Of a DNA stretch of 32,228 bases, positions 23,809 to 32,228 are shown piece after piece. The DNA comes from Selenomonadaceae bacterium (GTDB taxonomy: Bacteria; Bacillota; Negativicutes; Selenomonadales; Selenomonadaceae): positions 1 through 32,228 of the forward strand of contig JAFVEZ010000052.1 in NCBI GenBank assembly GCA_017475745.1, in the 5' to 3' direction. Within the stretch, counting starts at the first letter, position 1. Each line of letters begins with the position of its first letter. The translations under genes and the position numbers were made by a program. The notes under the pieces are model-generated. The model saw only the letters and a program-made list of their open reading frames with translations, did no database searches and had not been told where the DNA came from.

Positions 23809-26800
23809 TTAATACATATCTTTGCTCATCATTTTAAATACTTGAGGAGCAGTGATACCAGTGATATTTTGCCAACTGTTGTTTTTGAAGGAAGGATCAA
23901 ATCCACAAACAGCGCTGTAAGGACACCAATCACAGGCAGTTTGTTTCTTATTCTTATAAGGTTTAACGGCAATATCACCGCCTGTAATTCTATTTCCCGC
24001 TGCTTGTAGAGTCTTCTCGACGTGATTAAGTAAAAGCTCAAACTCCTTGGCAGTTTTGACATGTCCATATCTTACAGAAGTTCCGCTTATTTCTCCGCTA
24101 CTGTTTAAACTGACCTTAATGAAGTTTAGAGACTTATCAATATTTCTTATAACTTGAGGATCAGCAAGTACCCAACCAGGTAATTTGAACTCATCTTCAA
24201 TCATGCGCTGTGCTTCCTCATCAGTTATCTTCTTTGAATTTGTCGCCGGAGAATATTTAAGTATACAGTAAAGCATGGCAGCAGGTAGGCGGTCCGGCAA
24301 CCAGCCATTGACAACATACAAGTAAGTCAAAAGCTGAAGATTGAGACCATAGTATACATCGACGAGATTTATATAGTGATCGCTGGTCTTGTAGTCGATA
24401 ATCATAAAATACTTGCCGTCCTCAGAATAATCTATCCGATCTATACGTCCAGAAAGATTTAGCTTGTTGCCGTTATCGAGATTGAAGCTCAATGGATCTA
24501 AGCCATCTGGCAGACCAAAGCTGACTTCAAACTTCTCTGGGTGAAAGTGACTTTCTGCATCAAGCTCAGTCAATCTCTGAATAGAGCGAATCGCAACCTT
24601 TCGGATTCGCTCTTTTTGATATTTATAAGCATTACTGCTCAGAAGAATTTTGTTGAGAAAGTTTGGTATAAGATCGTCAAATATCTCATCAACAATAGTC
24701 ACGACTTCTTCCTTGCCAACGTCGGCCCAAGAGCGATTCTCTTTCTTCAAGCGCTCACCAAAACATCTCATAGTAGAATGTAAGAGGTTGCCGAGATCGA
24801 GTGATCTGAACTTCCTCTCTCTGCGTTCTTCAAGTTTAAGTCCATACTGAGCAAAGTGTTTGAAAGGGCAACTCATAAACTGCTCAACCCTGCTGACACT
24901 ACTGTTGACTGTCTTCTTGTAAGTTGCAAAGAGTTTGACTGCAGCATCAGGTGAAATCTTTTTATCATCTACCAAGAAGAGAACATCGGCATTGCTGCCA
25001 AGTATCTCAATACCGGCTGATACCAGCTTAATATTAGGTATCAACTTCTGCAAATTCTCAATTAGAGGTGCTTTTCTCATCGTGCCGCCTTCACTGTCTG
25101 CTAAAGGATAAGACAGGCAGAGATATTCTCTTGTCTCAGTGAAACCGCGATATAGCAGGAACTTTTCAGCGAGAGAGTTTTCTATTTGACCGGCGTGTAT
25201 TTCCAGACCCGCCTTGCCAAGATAGTAGCGTTCTGCATCGGAGAAGAGACCTTTTTCATTGCTGATGCGTGGCATCTGTCCTTCACTAACACCAAGTATA
25301 TAGATAGCCTTAGCATTTTGAAGACTGTTCTGATCTAACCGCGCAATTGTAACTTCGTCTAATCCTTGAGGTATCAATGCCATTTGAATTGCTTCTATGC
25401 CTTCGTTTATCAGTGAAGTAAATTCTTTGACGGTTATCGTCTCTTCGCCCATGATCTCCACGAACTGTTCCAACAATTTAACGATCTCATTCCAAATAGT
25501 TAAATGCTCCCGTGAGAGCGGCAAGTCCCCACTCTGGGCCGCCTGACGAGACCACTTGTTAAGTGTATGAGGTACTCTCAGACTTTCTAGCAATTCAAAT
25601 AATGATTCGGCCAGCGTTCTGACTGGTAGAGACTTTTTATCTAAGTTACTGAGATATTCGCAGAAATAATCCATAACCTGCAGACGAATATTATTGACTC
25701 TTTCTAATCGCATGCGCTCTTTTTCAGGTATTTCATTTGAGCTGCTTTCATATTCACGTCTATAAAATCCCCAAGGCTCATCTCTCTTCCAGCTTTTCAA
25801 TCCACCTATTCCAAATTCTACTATATAGTTCTCCAGGAAGTCTACATCGTCCATAGCAATATCAAACAAGCCTGTCCGTAAGCAGTAGAATAGTGGATCT
25901 GCTCTTCTACTCGACAATAAATCCAATGACGATCGTATCAGCTCTGCAAGCGGGTGGTGAATCGCCTGTCGCTTTTCGTCGTTATAATAAGGTATTTCAT
26001 GTATCTCAAAGACAGGCTTAATCAAGCTTGTATAATGCTCATCTCTATATAAGATTCCTATATCGCGGAATTTATAACCGCGTTCTTCTTTGAGTTTAAG
26101 CAAATCTTGAGCGATTGCTTCAACTTCCACGCGTTGATTAGCTGCTTCAATGAGTTTTATACTGTCTGTTTCACTTTCATTTCGCAAGGAAGTCAAAGGA
26201 AAGTCAAACATATTCTGTTCAAAGAATTTCAAGGCACCGCGTTTGAAGCGATAATTCTTTTCACATCTAGTTATTTGTATTTTCACACCTGCTTCATCAG
26301 CAATATTCTTAATGACGTTGAAAGTCTTCATTGATTGGCGAAAGAGCCCAATTTCTTCTTTGTTTTCGGCACTGTTGAGGTTAGTATCCATAGGCAGAGT
26401 GATGTGAATATTTTGCGCTCGCATTAAAAGTTCACTGATAATTTTACGCTGCAGCTTATCAAAAAATATTACACCATCAATGTAAATCTCTGCGCCCTTA
26501 CAGAGGTTTGAATTTTTGATTTGAGCGGCTGCCATTTCGAGGATATCTTCGTCATCGTAGTTCTTACCTTCGATTGCACTACAAAAATCTTCAGTGAGCA
26601 TAGCAAGATCAAGCGATTTGTTGTTGAGTTCCTCGTCATCAACTTTAGCTGTAGCCTGTCTGAGCAACTCCGGCGTTATGCCATAAGTTCTAAGCTCTTT
26701 AATGGTGTCTGAGAGAATTTCACTAAAGCCGCGCTGTTTTACTGCTCTTGCGAAGTATTTCAACTCTTGGGCTTTGTCGCGCTGCATTAATATTTTACGA

Positions 26801-27081
26801 AGGAGAATACGGCGTCCAATGTCCGTTATTTTTGGGACATTTGCTCCACCTGTTTCTGCAAGGATTTGCCTGGCGAATCGTTGAAAGCTGTAAGCATAGG
26901 TATTTGTCTGTCCGTTAGTCATTTCAGCAAACTGCCGTTCAGTCTGATAGGTCATATACGCAGGCATCAATAAGAATATCCTTGCATTTAAACCTTTTCG
27001 ATCGAGTAAAGCTTTCATTGATTCCAAACATTTATAGGTTTTGCCCGTTCCGGCTCTTCCTATGATAATCTCTAACATCAT
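23809..27081 (-). CDS. addB: AddB subunit of the AddAB helicase-nuclease
   Basis: AddB makes the RecBCD-like enzyme with AddA for double-strand break repair. The 1090-residue protein has a P-loop GRAGTGKT at its start, degenerate helicase-like middle domains and a C-terminal nuclease: GNLLHS, GRIDRIDY and MIIDYKTS carry the PD-(D/E)XK residues and QLLTYL the final motif. The four cluster cysteines are the Cys in MSCPFKHF and the three in ACDWCPYSAVC, which bind the [4Fe-4S] brace. AGGCGG/GGAGG lies at 27086-27091; I start at the ATG at 27081, with 27078 equally possible, and the TTG at 27093 is too close to the ribosome site. addA normally lies next to it, but here pit is convergent downstream and an OPT gene divergent upstream. 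Confidence 0.93.
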   Translation of the reverse strand: MMLEIIIGRAGTGKTYKCLESMKALLDRKGLNARIFLLMPAYMTYQTERQFAEMTNGQTNTYAYSFQRFARQILAETGGANVPKITDIGRRILLRKILMQRDKAQELKYFARAVKQRGFSEILSDTIKELRTYGITPELLRQATAKVDDEELNNKSLDLAMLTEDFCSAIEGKNYDDEDILEMAAAQIKNSNLCKGAEIYIDGVIFFDKLQRKIISELLMRAQNIHITLPMDTNLNSAENKEEIGLFRQSMKTFNVIKNIADEAGVKIQITRCEKNYRFKRGALKFFEQNMFDFPLTSLRNESETDSIKLIEAANQRVEVEAIAQDLLKLKEERGYKFRDIGILYRDEHYTSLIKPVFEIHEIPYYNDEKRQAIHHPLAELIRSSLDLLSSRRADPLFYCLRTGLFDIAMDDVDFLENYIVEFGIGGLKSWKRDEPWGFYRREYESSSNEIPEKERMRLERVNNIRLQVMDYFCEYLSNLDKKSLPVRTLAESLFELLESLRVPHTLNKWSRQAAQSGDLPLSREHLTIWNEIVKLLEQFVEIMGEETITVKEFTSLINEGIEAIQMALIPQGLDEVTIARLDQNSLQNAKAIYILGVSEGQMPRISNEKGLFSDAERYYLGKAGLEIHAGQIENSLAEKFLLYRGFTETREYLCLSYPLADSEGGTMRKAPLIENLQKLIPNIKLVSAGIEILGSNADVLFLVDDKKISPDAAVKLFATYKKTVNSSVSRVEQFMSCPFKHFAQYGLKLEERRERKFRSLDLGNLLHSTMRCFGERLKKENRSWADVGKEEVVTIVDEIFDDLIPNFLNKILLSSNAYKYQKERIRKVAIRSIQRLTELDAESHFHPEKFEVSFGLPDGLDPLSFNLDNGNKLNLSGRIDRIDYSEDGKYFMIIDYKTSDHYINLVDVYYGLNLQLLTYLYVVNGWLPDRLPAAMLYCILKYSPATNSKKITDEEAQRMIEDEFKLPGWVLADPQVIRNIDKSLNFIKVSLNSSGEISGTSVRYGHVKTAKEFELLLNHVEKTLQAAGNRITGGDIAVKPYKNKKQTACDWCPYSAVCGFDPSFKNNSWQNITGITAPQVFKMMSKDMY

Positions 27082-27100
27082 TACCGCCTCCAATAATATT

Positions 27101-27129
27101 ATTATAGCACTATGCGTCAGTCAAAGATA
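27101..27129 (-). promoter_or_regulatory. possible addB promoter
   Basis: On the minus strand a consensus TATAAT (27106-27101) lies 20 bases before the addB start, with only a weak -35 (TATCTT, 27129-27124) 17 bases away. Confidence 0.4.
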
Positions 27130-27145
27130 GCGTTTGTGGCTAATA

Positions 27146-27174
27146 TTGACAAAATATTCCTCTCGGTGTATTAT
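27146..27174 (+). promoter_or_regulatory. promoter of the OPT transporter gene
   Basis: Consensus TTGACA at 27146-27151, a 17-base spacer and TATTAT at 27169-27174. A leader of about 75 bases follows to the start codon. Confidence 0.7.
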
Positions 27175-27253
27175 ATTAGCGGTGTTTTTAACACATATCT
27201 TATTGATATGTATTTTAGCTTATTTAAGTTTTAGAATTTAGGGTAGATGAGAT

Positions 27254-29266
27254 ATGATTAAGAATGAATCAGAATTTATGAAGCACGAGCTTACATTGCC
27301 GGAGCTTACAATGCGTGGCATGTTGTTGGGTGCAATCTTAACAGTGATATTCACTGCGTCAAACGTTTACCTCGGTCTCAAGGTCGGCTTGACTTTCTCC
27401 TCAGCCATACCAGCAGCAGTTATCTCAATGGCTGTACTGCGAATGTGCAAAGATGCCAACATCTTGGAAAACAACATGGTACAGACGCAGGCATCAGCGG
27501 CAGGTACATTGTCAGCCATAATCTTTGTAATACCTGGAATGTTGATGATTGGCTATTGGCAAGGATTTGAGTTTTGGCAGACACTCATAGTCTCTGCTTG
27601 TGGTGGCTGTCTTGGTGTGTTGTTTACTATACCACTGCGCCGCGCCATGGTTGTTCATTCAGATTTGCCATATCCTGAAGGCGTCGCCGCTGCTGAGATT
27701 TTAAAGGTTGGCTCTCAATCTGGCAAGTCAATCGGTGGTCTCAAAGAGATCATGAGTGGTGGAATTATTGCATCAATCGTCTCATTCTTGACCAATGGTT
27801 TCTATGTTCTTGCCAGTGGACTGTCAATGTGGTTTTCAATCGGCAAAGGAATGACGCAATTCCCGATTGGTTATTCCACTGCACTTGTCGGTGCAGGTTA
27901 TCTTGTCGGAATAACCAGCGGTCTTGCAATGCTTACCGGTATTTTGATTGCTTGGGCGGGTTTTGTCCCATACTTCACAATGACTGAACTGCCGATTGAC
28001 GGTCAAAGTATGAAAGATTTTGCACAGATGATGTACTCTCAAAGAGTCAGATTGATTGGCGCCGGTGCAATGGGAGTCGCCGCTGTCTGGACTTTAATCA
28101 CTCTCTCAAAACCTGTCATTGACGGCGTGAAGGAATCACTTGCAGCAGTTCGATCCTCTCAAGCAGAGCAATCTAAGCATCGTATGGATATTGATATGTC
28201 CGTAAAGTCGGTTGGTTTGGTGTTCTTAATTGTGACAATAGGTCTTCTTGGCGTGTTCTATATTTTTGTCAGTCCAGCTAACCTTCCTGCCACACAGACT
28301 TTAACATTTGTGATTGTCGGTGTCGTTCTTGCGGTGATGATGGGTTTCTTTGTTGCGGCTGCCTGTGCTTATATGGCGGGTCTCATCGGTACATCTTCAA
28401 GCCCAATATCCGGAATCGGCATACTTGCAATCATTATATCATCACTCGTGATGTTTACGCTTTGCACTTCGTTCGGTATTTTTGACTTGCCGAATGGTGA
28501 GAGGTTTGCAACGGCGACTGCAATCTTCACGACAAGTATAATCCTCGCGATTGCCTGTATCTCTAATGATAACATGCAAGACCTCAAGACCGGCTTTCTC
28601 GTTGGTGCTACGCCTTGGCGCCAACAGGTTGCATTATTACTTGGCTGTGTTGTTGGTGCTTTCGTAATTGCTCCTGTGCTCAACTTACTCTATGAGGCTT
28701 ATGGCTTTCCGGGAGCTCTTCCTCGTGAGGGTATGGACCCTAACGCCGCTCTTGCCGCTCCTCAAGCAGCACTTATGACAACTATTGCTCAAGGTATCTT
28801 CTCTTCGCAACTTGAGTGGAAGTACATCTATATCGGTATAGGTCTCGGTGTGGTTTTGGTCATCATAAACTTACTACTCACAAAGAACACTCGATATGCA
28901 CTTCCGCCGCTTGCTGTCGGCATGGGTATTTATCTTCCGCCATCAGTCCAAACGCCGCTTGTCATAGGCGCAGTGATGGGTTATTTCCTTGATAAAGTAC
29001 TTCGCGGTCGAAATCTCAATGAAGAAGCTGTCGAGGAACATAAGCGTAAAGGCACACTCTTTGCGTCTGGCTTGATTGTTGGTGAGTCAATAATGGGTGT
29101 ATTGCTTGCAGCGGTTATTGTCGTTTCGGTCAGTAATGGCGGCGGCGAAGCACCGCTCTCGATTGTCTCTGAAGGATTTGCCAGTAGCTCAATGCCTGAG
29201 ATGCTAGGTCTTGTTGTATTTGCTGCTACTATTACATACTTTTGCAAGATTGTATTAAACAGATGA
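27254..29266 (+). CDS. OPT family oligopeptide transporter
   Basis: A 670-residue membrane protein with about 14-16 hydrophobic helices of the OPT family, proton-coupled importers of short peptides or metal chelates. The family-typical N-terminal segment is clear (ELTMRGMLLGAILTVIFTASNVYLGLKVGLTFSSAIPAAVISM), as are LPYPEGVAAAEILKVG and the later ISNDNMQDLKTGFLVGATPWRQQVALLLG. Substrate unknown; in gut anaerobes peptide uptake is likely. The Shine-Dalgarno before the ATG at 27254 is weak, and the ATG at 27278 is an alternative. It stands alone, with its own promoter and a strong shared terminator. Confidence 0.9.
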   Translation: MIKNESEFMKHELTLPELTMRGMLLGAILTVIFTASNVYLGLKVGLTFSSAIPAAVISMAVLRMCKDANILENNMVQTQASAAGTLSAIIFVIPGMLMIGYWQGFEFWQTLIVSACGGCLGVLFTIPLRRAMVVHSDLPYPEGVAAAEILKVGSQSGKSIGGLKEIMSGGIIASIVSFLTNGFYVLASGLSMWFSIGKGMTQFPIGYSTALVGAGYLVGITSGLAMLTGILIAWAGFVPYFTMTELPIDGQSMKDFAQMMYSQRVRLIGAGAMGVAAVWTLITLSKPVIDGVKESLAAVRSSQAEQSKHRMDIDMSVKSVGLVFLIVTIGLLGVFYIFVSPANLPATQTLTFVIVGVVLAVMMGFFVAAACAYMAGLIGTSSSPISGIGILAIIISSLVMFTLCTSFGIFDLPNGERFATATAIFTTSIILAIACISNDNMQDLKTGFLVGATPWRQQVALLLGCVVGAFVIAPVLNLLYEAYGFPGALPREGMDPNAALAAPQAALMTTIAQGIFSSQLEWKYIYIGIGLGVVLVIINLLLTKNTRYALPPLAVGMGIYLPPSVQTPLVIGAVMGYFLDKVLRGRNLNEEAVEEHKRKGTLFASGLIVGESIMGVLLAAVIVVSVSNGGGEAPLSIVSEGFASSSMPEMLGLVVFAATITYFCKIVLNR

Positions 29267-29290
29267 TTTAAAATGATTCATATACCTAAA

Positions 29291-29335
29291 AAAGAAGCTC
29301 CACATCAATCGTAATGATCGAAGTGGAGCTTTTGG
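29291..29335. terminator. bidirectional terminator between the OPT gene and mtlD
   Basis: A perfect nine-base stem, 29295-29303 (aagctccac) with 29323-29331 (gtggagctt), with a T-rich tail on both strands (TTTT to the right; A-rich 29288-29294 to the left, which is Ts on the minus strand). Confidence 0.85.
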
Positions 29336-29355
29336 TTTTAATTATCTATGGGAGG

Positions 29356-30489
29356 TTAGATATTGTCACGAACAAGTTGATAGAGTTTGCTGCCTTTCTC
29401 AATGCCGGTGAAGTTAATGATAGCACTCTCTATACCGTTTTCTTTGATGTAAGCCTGGACTTCAACTGCTTCAGGATCGCCGTCGAAGTCAAACTTCAGA
29501 GCTGCTGCGATAACCTTTGCAAGCGCTTCAGGTGTCTTGCCGCGCTCAATGAGCTGGGTTGCAGGTGAAACGAGACGATCTTTTGCACCGAGTTTGCGCT
29601 TTGGACCTCTTGCAACTCTTGTCACTTCGTCGGAGAGATAAGGATTGGCAAATCTCTTCTCAGCAGTTTCAACATACTTCCAGTGAACTTCAGGATCAAA
29701 GTTATATTTATCAATGAGCAAGGTGCCGGTCTCCTTCCAGACGCGGCGTGCCATCTCAACTATGTCATTATCGCGCATAGCTTCGGCAATGTCCTTAATG
29801 CCCTTTTGATAGGCAAGATAGGCAATAGAAGCGTGACCGGTGTTGACGGTGAAGAGTTTGCGCTCAATGTAGGCACTGAGATTATCGACAATCGTCATGC
29901 CCTTGATATCAGGTTTCTCACCGACAAAACCCTTACTGTCAACGTCCCATTCACAGAACTCCTCAACCTTGACCAAGAGTTTCTCATCATTCTTCTGAGC
30001 AGGAACGATTCTATCAACAGCGGCATCTGGGAAACCAATCAGTTTGTCAATTTTGCCTTTCACATCGTCGCTGAGGTTTTCGTATACGAAGTTCTTGAGC
30101 ACAGTGGAGCCGCCGACCATATTCTCACAGGCAATGATATTCAAAGGTGTTTGATTAGTCTCAAGGCGCTTGGTGAGACCTTTGGCAATATTCGGAGCTA
30201 TGAATTTCAAAATATTAGGCCCGATTGCAGTGGTTACTATGTCAGTCTCAACGATAGCGTTAATCATAGCGTCAAGGTCTTTATCAGAATTAATAGCACT
30301 TACATTGTCGACTTGAATCTTATCTTCTTTGCCGAAGATTTGGACATTGTATTTACCAAGAGCATTGATGTCGTCAACCAATGGAGCGGCAACATCAACA
30401 AAAGTCACATGATAGCCGGCTTTCGAGAGCAGCAAACCAATGAATCCGCGTCCGATATTGCCTGCGCCAAAGTGTACAGCCTTTTTCAT
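29356..30489 (-). CDS. mtlD: mannitol-1-phosphate 5-dehydrogenase
   Basis: NAD-dependent oxidation of mannitol-1-phosphate to fructose-6-phosphate, feeding glycolysis. The 377-residue protein has an N-terminal Rossmann fold with AVHFGAGNIGRGFIG at residues 4-18 and the long-chain dehydrogenase family motifs (IACENMVGGS, GFPDAAVDRIVP, KLFTVNTGHASIAYLAY with the catalytic Lys region). Length and motifs are typical of MtlD. GGAGGA before the ATG. It follows mtlA with 105 bases between them that hold a long hairpin. No mtlR or mtlF gene is in the visible part. Confidence 0.96.
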   Translation of the reverse strand: MKKAVHFGAGNIGRGFIGLLLSKAGYHVTFVDVAAPLVDDINALGKYNVQIFGKEDKIQVDNVSAINSDKDLDAMINAIVETDIVTTAIGPNILKFIAPNIAKGLTKRLETNQTPLNIIACENMVGGSTVLKNFVYENLSDDVKGKIDKLIGFPDAAVDRIVPAQKNDEKLLVKVEEFCEWDVDSKGFVGEKPDIKGMTIVDNLSAYIERKLFTVNTGHASIAYLAYQKGIKDIAEAMRDNDIVEMARRVWKETGTLLIDKYNFDPEVHWKYVETAEKRFANPYLSDEVTRVARGPKRKLGAKDRLVSPATQLIERGKTPEALAKVIAAALKFDFDGDPEAVEVQAYIKENGIESAIINFTGIEKGSKLYQLVRDNI

Positions 30490-30533
30490 ATATTTATTCC
30501 TCCAATCACATCAGCAATTAGCCTTTAGCTACA

Positions 30534-30574
30534 GCAGTTAGTATCAAACTTTAACAAACGTCAATACTAACTGC
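30534..30574 (-). other. hairpin between mtlA and mtlD
   Basis: Eleven perfect base pairs, 30534-30544 (gcagttagtat) with 30564-30574 (atactaactgc), and a 19-base loop, in the 105-base gap. No T tract follows in the direction of transcription, so it probably sets mRNA stability or the mtlA/mtlD ratio instead of ending transcription fully. Confidence 0.7.
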
Positions 30575-30594
30575 CAACCGCTATATACTATTCA

Positions 30595-32228
30595 TTAACC
30601 TTTAGTAAAGATATCGTAAAGAACTTTAGGATCCTTAGTGGTATAGAGTTTGTTGAGTTCTTCGTCAGAACATTCGTCCATTGTCATGGCGATATTGGCG
30701 AGAATTGCAAGATGATCGTTGTCCTTACCAGCAATACCGACTATAATGTGAGCAGTGTTGTCTCCGAACTGAACACCCTGCGGATACTGCATGACTACAA
30801 TACCAGATTTCTTCACATACTGCTTAACTGCATTTTCGCCGTGAGGTATCGAAATTCCTTTACCTATATAGGTTGAAATGTCACGTTCACGTGCAAGCAT
30901 GCCCTCAACATACGGTTCTTCAACGTAGCCACTCTTGAGTAAACGCATACCGGCGGCCTTGATTGCTTCCTCTTTGCTGACAGTCTTGCAGCCTACAACT
31001 ACGTTCTCCATGAGTAGGACGCCTTCTTTGACCTTCTCTTCCGGTGCCGCTTCGGCAGGAGCTTCAGAGGTCGCAACGCCCTTTAGACGGGCACTAATCA
31101 TGTCGTAGACATTGTTGCGTGTAAAGTCCTGAACGAAGATATGTTCAGCTTGAGGTGAGTCGTCAATGGCGCGTTGAGCTAACTTCTCATGTGATACAAC
31201 GATTTGAGCATCTTTTGGAATATTACCTATAGCGAAGTTCTTAACGGTGATGTTGTTGTAGCCGTCCTTGTGGAGCTTCTTTCTCAATGCTGCTGCACCG
31301 AGAGCAGAGGAACCCATACCAGCGTCGCAAGCGTAGACAATGAACTTAATATCCTTGCCATCGACTTGCTTCTCACCGGCTTGACCCTTAGAAGCAGCCT
31401 TCATAGCCTTCATACTTGCCTGAGCCTCTGCAAGTGAATCTTCCTCATCAGCCTTGGCAGTAGCCTTGATGAAGACTGAAGAGACCGCAAAGGAAACTCC
31501 GGCAGCCGCCAAAATGCCCGCAACATTCGCGAAATATGCGCCTGGAGGAGTCATAGCCATTTGAGCGATGAAGGAACCAGGAGCAGCAGGAGCAAGCAAA
31601 CCGCCACCGAGTAAGGAGATTGTGAACACGCCTGTAATACCACCTGCAATGACCGCAAGGATCAGAGCCGGCTTCATCAAAACATACGGGAAATAAATCT
31701 CATGAATACCACCGAAGAAGTGGATTATAACCGCACCAGGCGCGGAACCCTTAGCAGAACCCGTACCGAAAAGTGAGTAGGCAAGCAGCACGCCAACGCC
31801 TGGACCAGGATTGGATTCAATCATGAAGAATATTGACTTGCCAACCTCTTGTGCTTGCTGCATTCCGAGAGGTGTAAAGATACCGTGATTGATTGCATTG
31901 TTGAGGAAGAGAATTTTTGCCGGCTCAACGATTACTGAGACCAGTGGGAGCAGACCAGCATTGACGATGGCGCCAACAGCAGCTTGCAACACACCAGTTA
32001 AACCTGTGACGATAGGACCAACTATGTAGTAAGCCAAGCAGGCGAGAATACCACCAATGATACCAGCGCTGAAGTTGTTGACCAACATCTCAAAACCGCC
32101 GGGGATAGAATCTTGAGCTGCCTCATCAAATTTCTTAATGCATACACCACCGATAGGTCCCATAATCATAGCACCCATGAACATAGGAATATCAGTAGCA
32201 ACGATAATACCTGCAGTAGCAATAGCAC
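30595..32228 (-). CDS. mtlA: PTS mannitol transporter IICBA, cut at its N-terminus
   Basis: Mannitol-specific enzyme II, which takes up mannitol and delivers mannitol-1-phosphate to MtlD. The gene runs off the window; the frame is open to 32228 (reading ...IVATDIPMFMG...), so the real start lies outside and roughly 70-80 residues are missing compared with E. coli MtlA. The IIC membrane part covers the first 240 or so visible residues (FLNNAINHGIF, NPGPGVGVLLAY, GGIHEIYFPYVLM). IIB follows with its phosphorylated Cys in VYACDAGMGSSALG, and IIA with its phosphorylated His in ISIPHGENAV. All three domains are fused, as in E. coli, so no separate mtlF is needed. Confidence 0.95.
   Translation of the reverse strand, partial: AIATAGIIVATDIPMFMGAMIMGPIGGVCIKKFDEAAQDSIPGGFEMLVNNFSAGIIGGILACLAYYIVGPIVTGLTGVLQAAVGAIVNAGLLPLVSVIVEPAKILFLNNAINHGIFTPLGMQQAQEVGKSIFFMIESNPGPGVGVLLAYSLFGTGSAKGSAPGAVIIHFFGGIHEIYFPYVLMKPALILAVIAGGITGVFTISLLGGGLLAPAAPGSFIAQMAMTPPGAYFANVAGILAAAGVSFAVSSVFIKATAKADEEDSLAEAQASMKAMKAASKGQAGEKQVDGKDIKFIVYACDAGMGSSALGAAALRKKLHKDGYNNITVKNFAIGNIPKDAQIVVSHEKLAQRAIDDSPQAEHIFVQDFTRNNVYDMISARLKGVATSEAPAEAAPEEKVKEGVLLMENVVVGCKTVSKEEAIKAAGMRLLKSGYVEEPYVEGMLARERDISTYIGKGISIPHGENAVKQYVKKSGIVVMQYPQGVQFGDNTAHIIVGIAGKDNDHLAILANIAMTMDECSDEELNKLYTTKDPKVLYDIFTKG

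Noticed and set aside
29683..30528. A 281-codon plus-strand frame over mtlD
   Set aside because: It is antisense to a clear mtlD with full motifs and a ribosome site; a shadow frame.

Overview
The window reads as chromosome of a strictly anaerobic, low-to-mid GC Firmicute. A diderm Negativicutes (Selenomonas-like) host is my best guess. The reasons are a Tat-exported membrane [NiFe] uptake hydrogenase, many rubredoxin, rubrerythrin and flavodoxin proteins, AddB, an LCP envelope protein, a YjiH transporter and strong Shine-Dalgarno sites. The host is inferred from gene content and was not tested by any search. No tRNA, rRNA, CRISPR or prophage genes were seen.

Layout. 8-685 is an AT-rich gene of unknown function. 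865-4555 is a hydrogenase operon (small subunit, large subunit, cytochrome b). It is followed by a stand-alone tryptophan synthase beta gene coupled to hypB (4747-6605). On the minus strand lies an LCP cell-wall ligase (6727-7878). A sigma factor and a TetR regulator (8078-9272) lead into a nine-kilobase-scale co-directional redox block (9414-14993): an exported metallo-beta-lactamase/rubredoxin fusion, a Cys-rich PAS-like protein, an HpaI-type aldolase, a flavin reductase, a flavodoxin-fold oxidoreductase, a ferredoxin-nitroreductase fusion, a cupin/bacterioferritin-like fusion and a rubrerythrin.

From about 15040 to 15290 there is a small element with two IS200/IS605-like imperfect palindromes that flank a strong promoter and a structured RNA, with no protein gene. 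Its right end supplies the stop codon of the next minus-strand gene, a DegS-like histidine kinase. That kinase is coupled to a YjiH-type transporter (15270-17885). A second redox/metabolic operon on the minus strand follows (18011-21931): aldo/keto reductase, flavodoxin, iron-sulfur-flavoprotein-like reductase, exported alpha/beta hydrolase and sugar O-acetyltransferase. Then come a PhoU-like regulator with a PiT phosphate transporter (plus), addB without addA (minus), an OPT-family transporter (plus) and the mannitol genes mtlD and mtlA (minus, mtlA cut by the window end).

How it fits together. The hydrogenase feeds H2 electrons through cytochrome b to the quinone pool, and HypB supplies nickel for it. 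The 9.4-15.0 kb block looks like a TetR-controlled oxidative or electrophile defence island. The operator palindrome lies directly on an extended -10 promoter, next to the tetR gene. The island splits and re-combines the same modules (metallo-beta-lactamase, flavodoxin, flavin reductase, rubredoxin, ferritin-like) that known O2/NO reductase systems carry in other fusions. I regard that island and the IS605-like RNA element as the two parts most likely to be undescribed.
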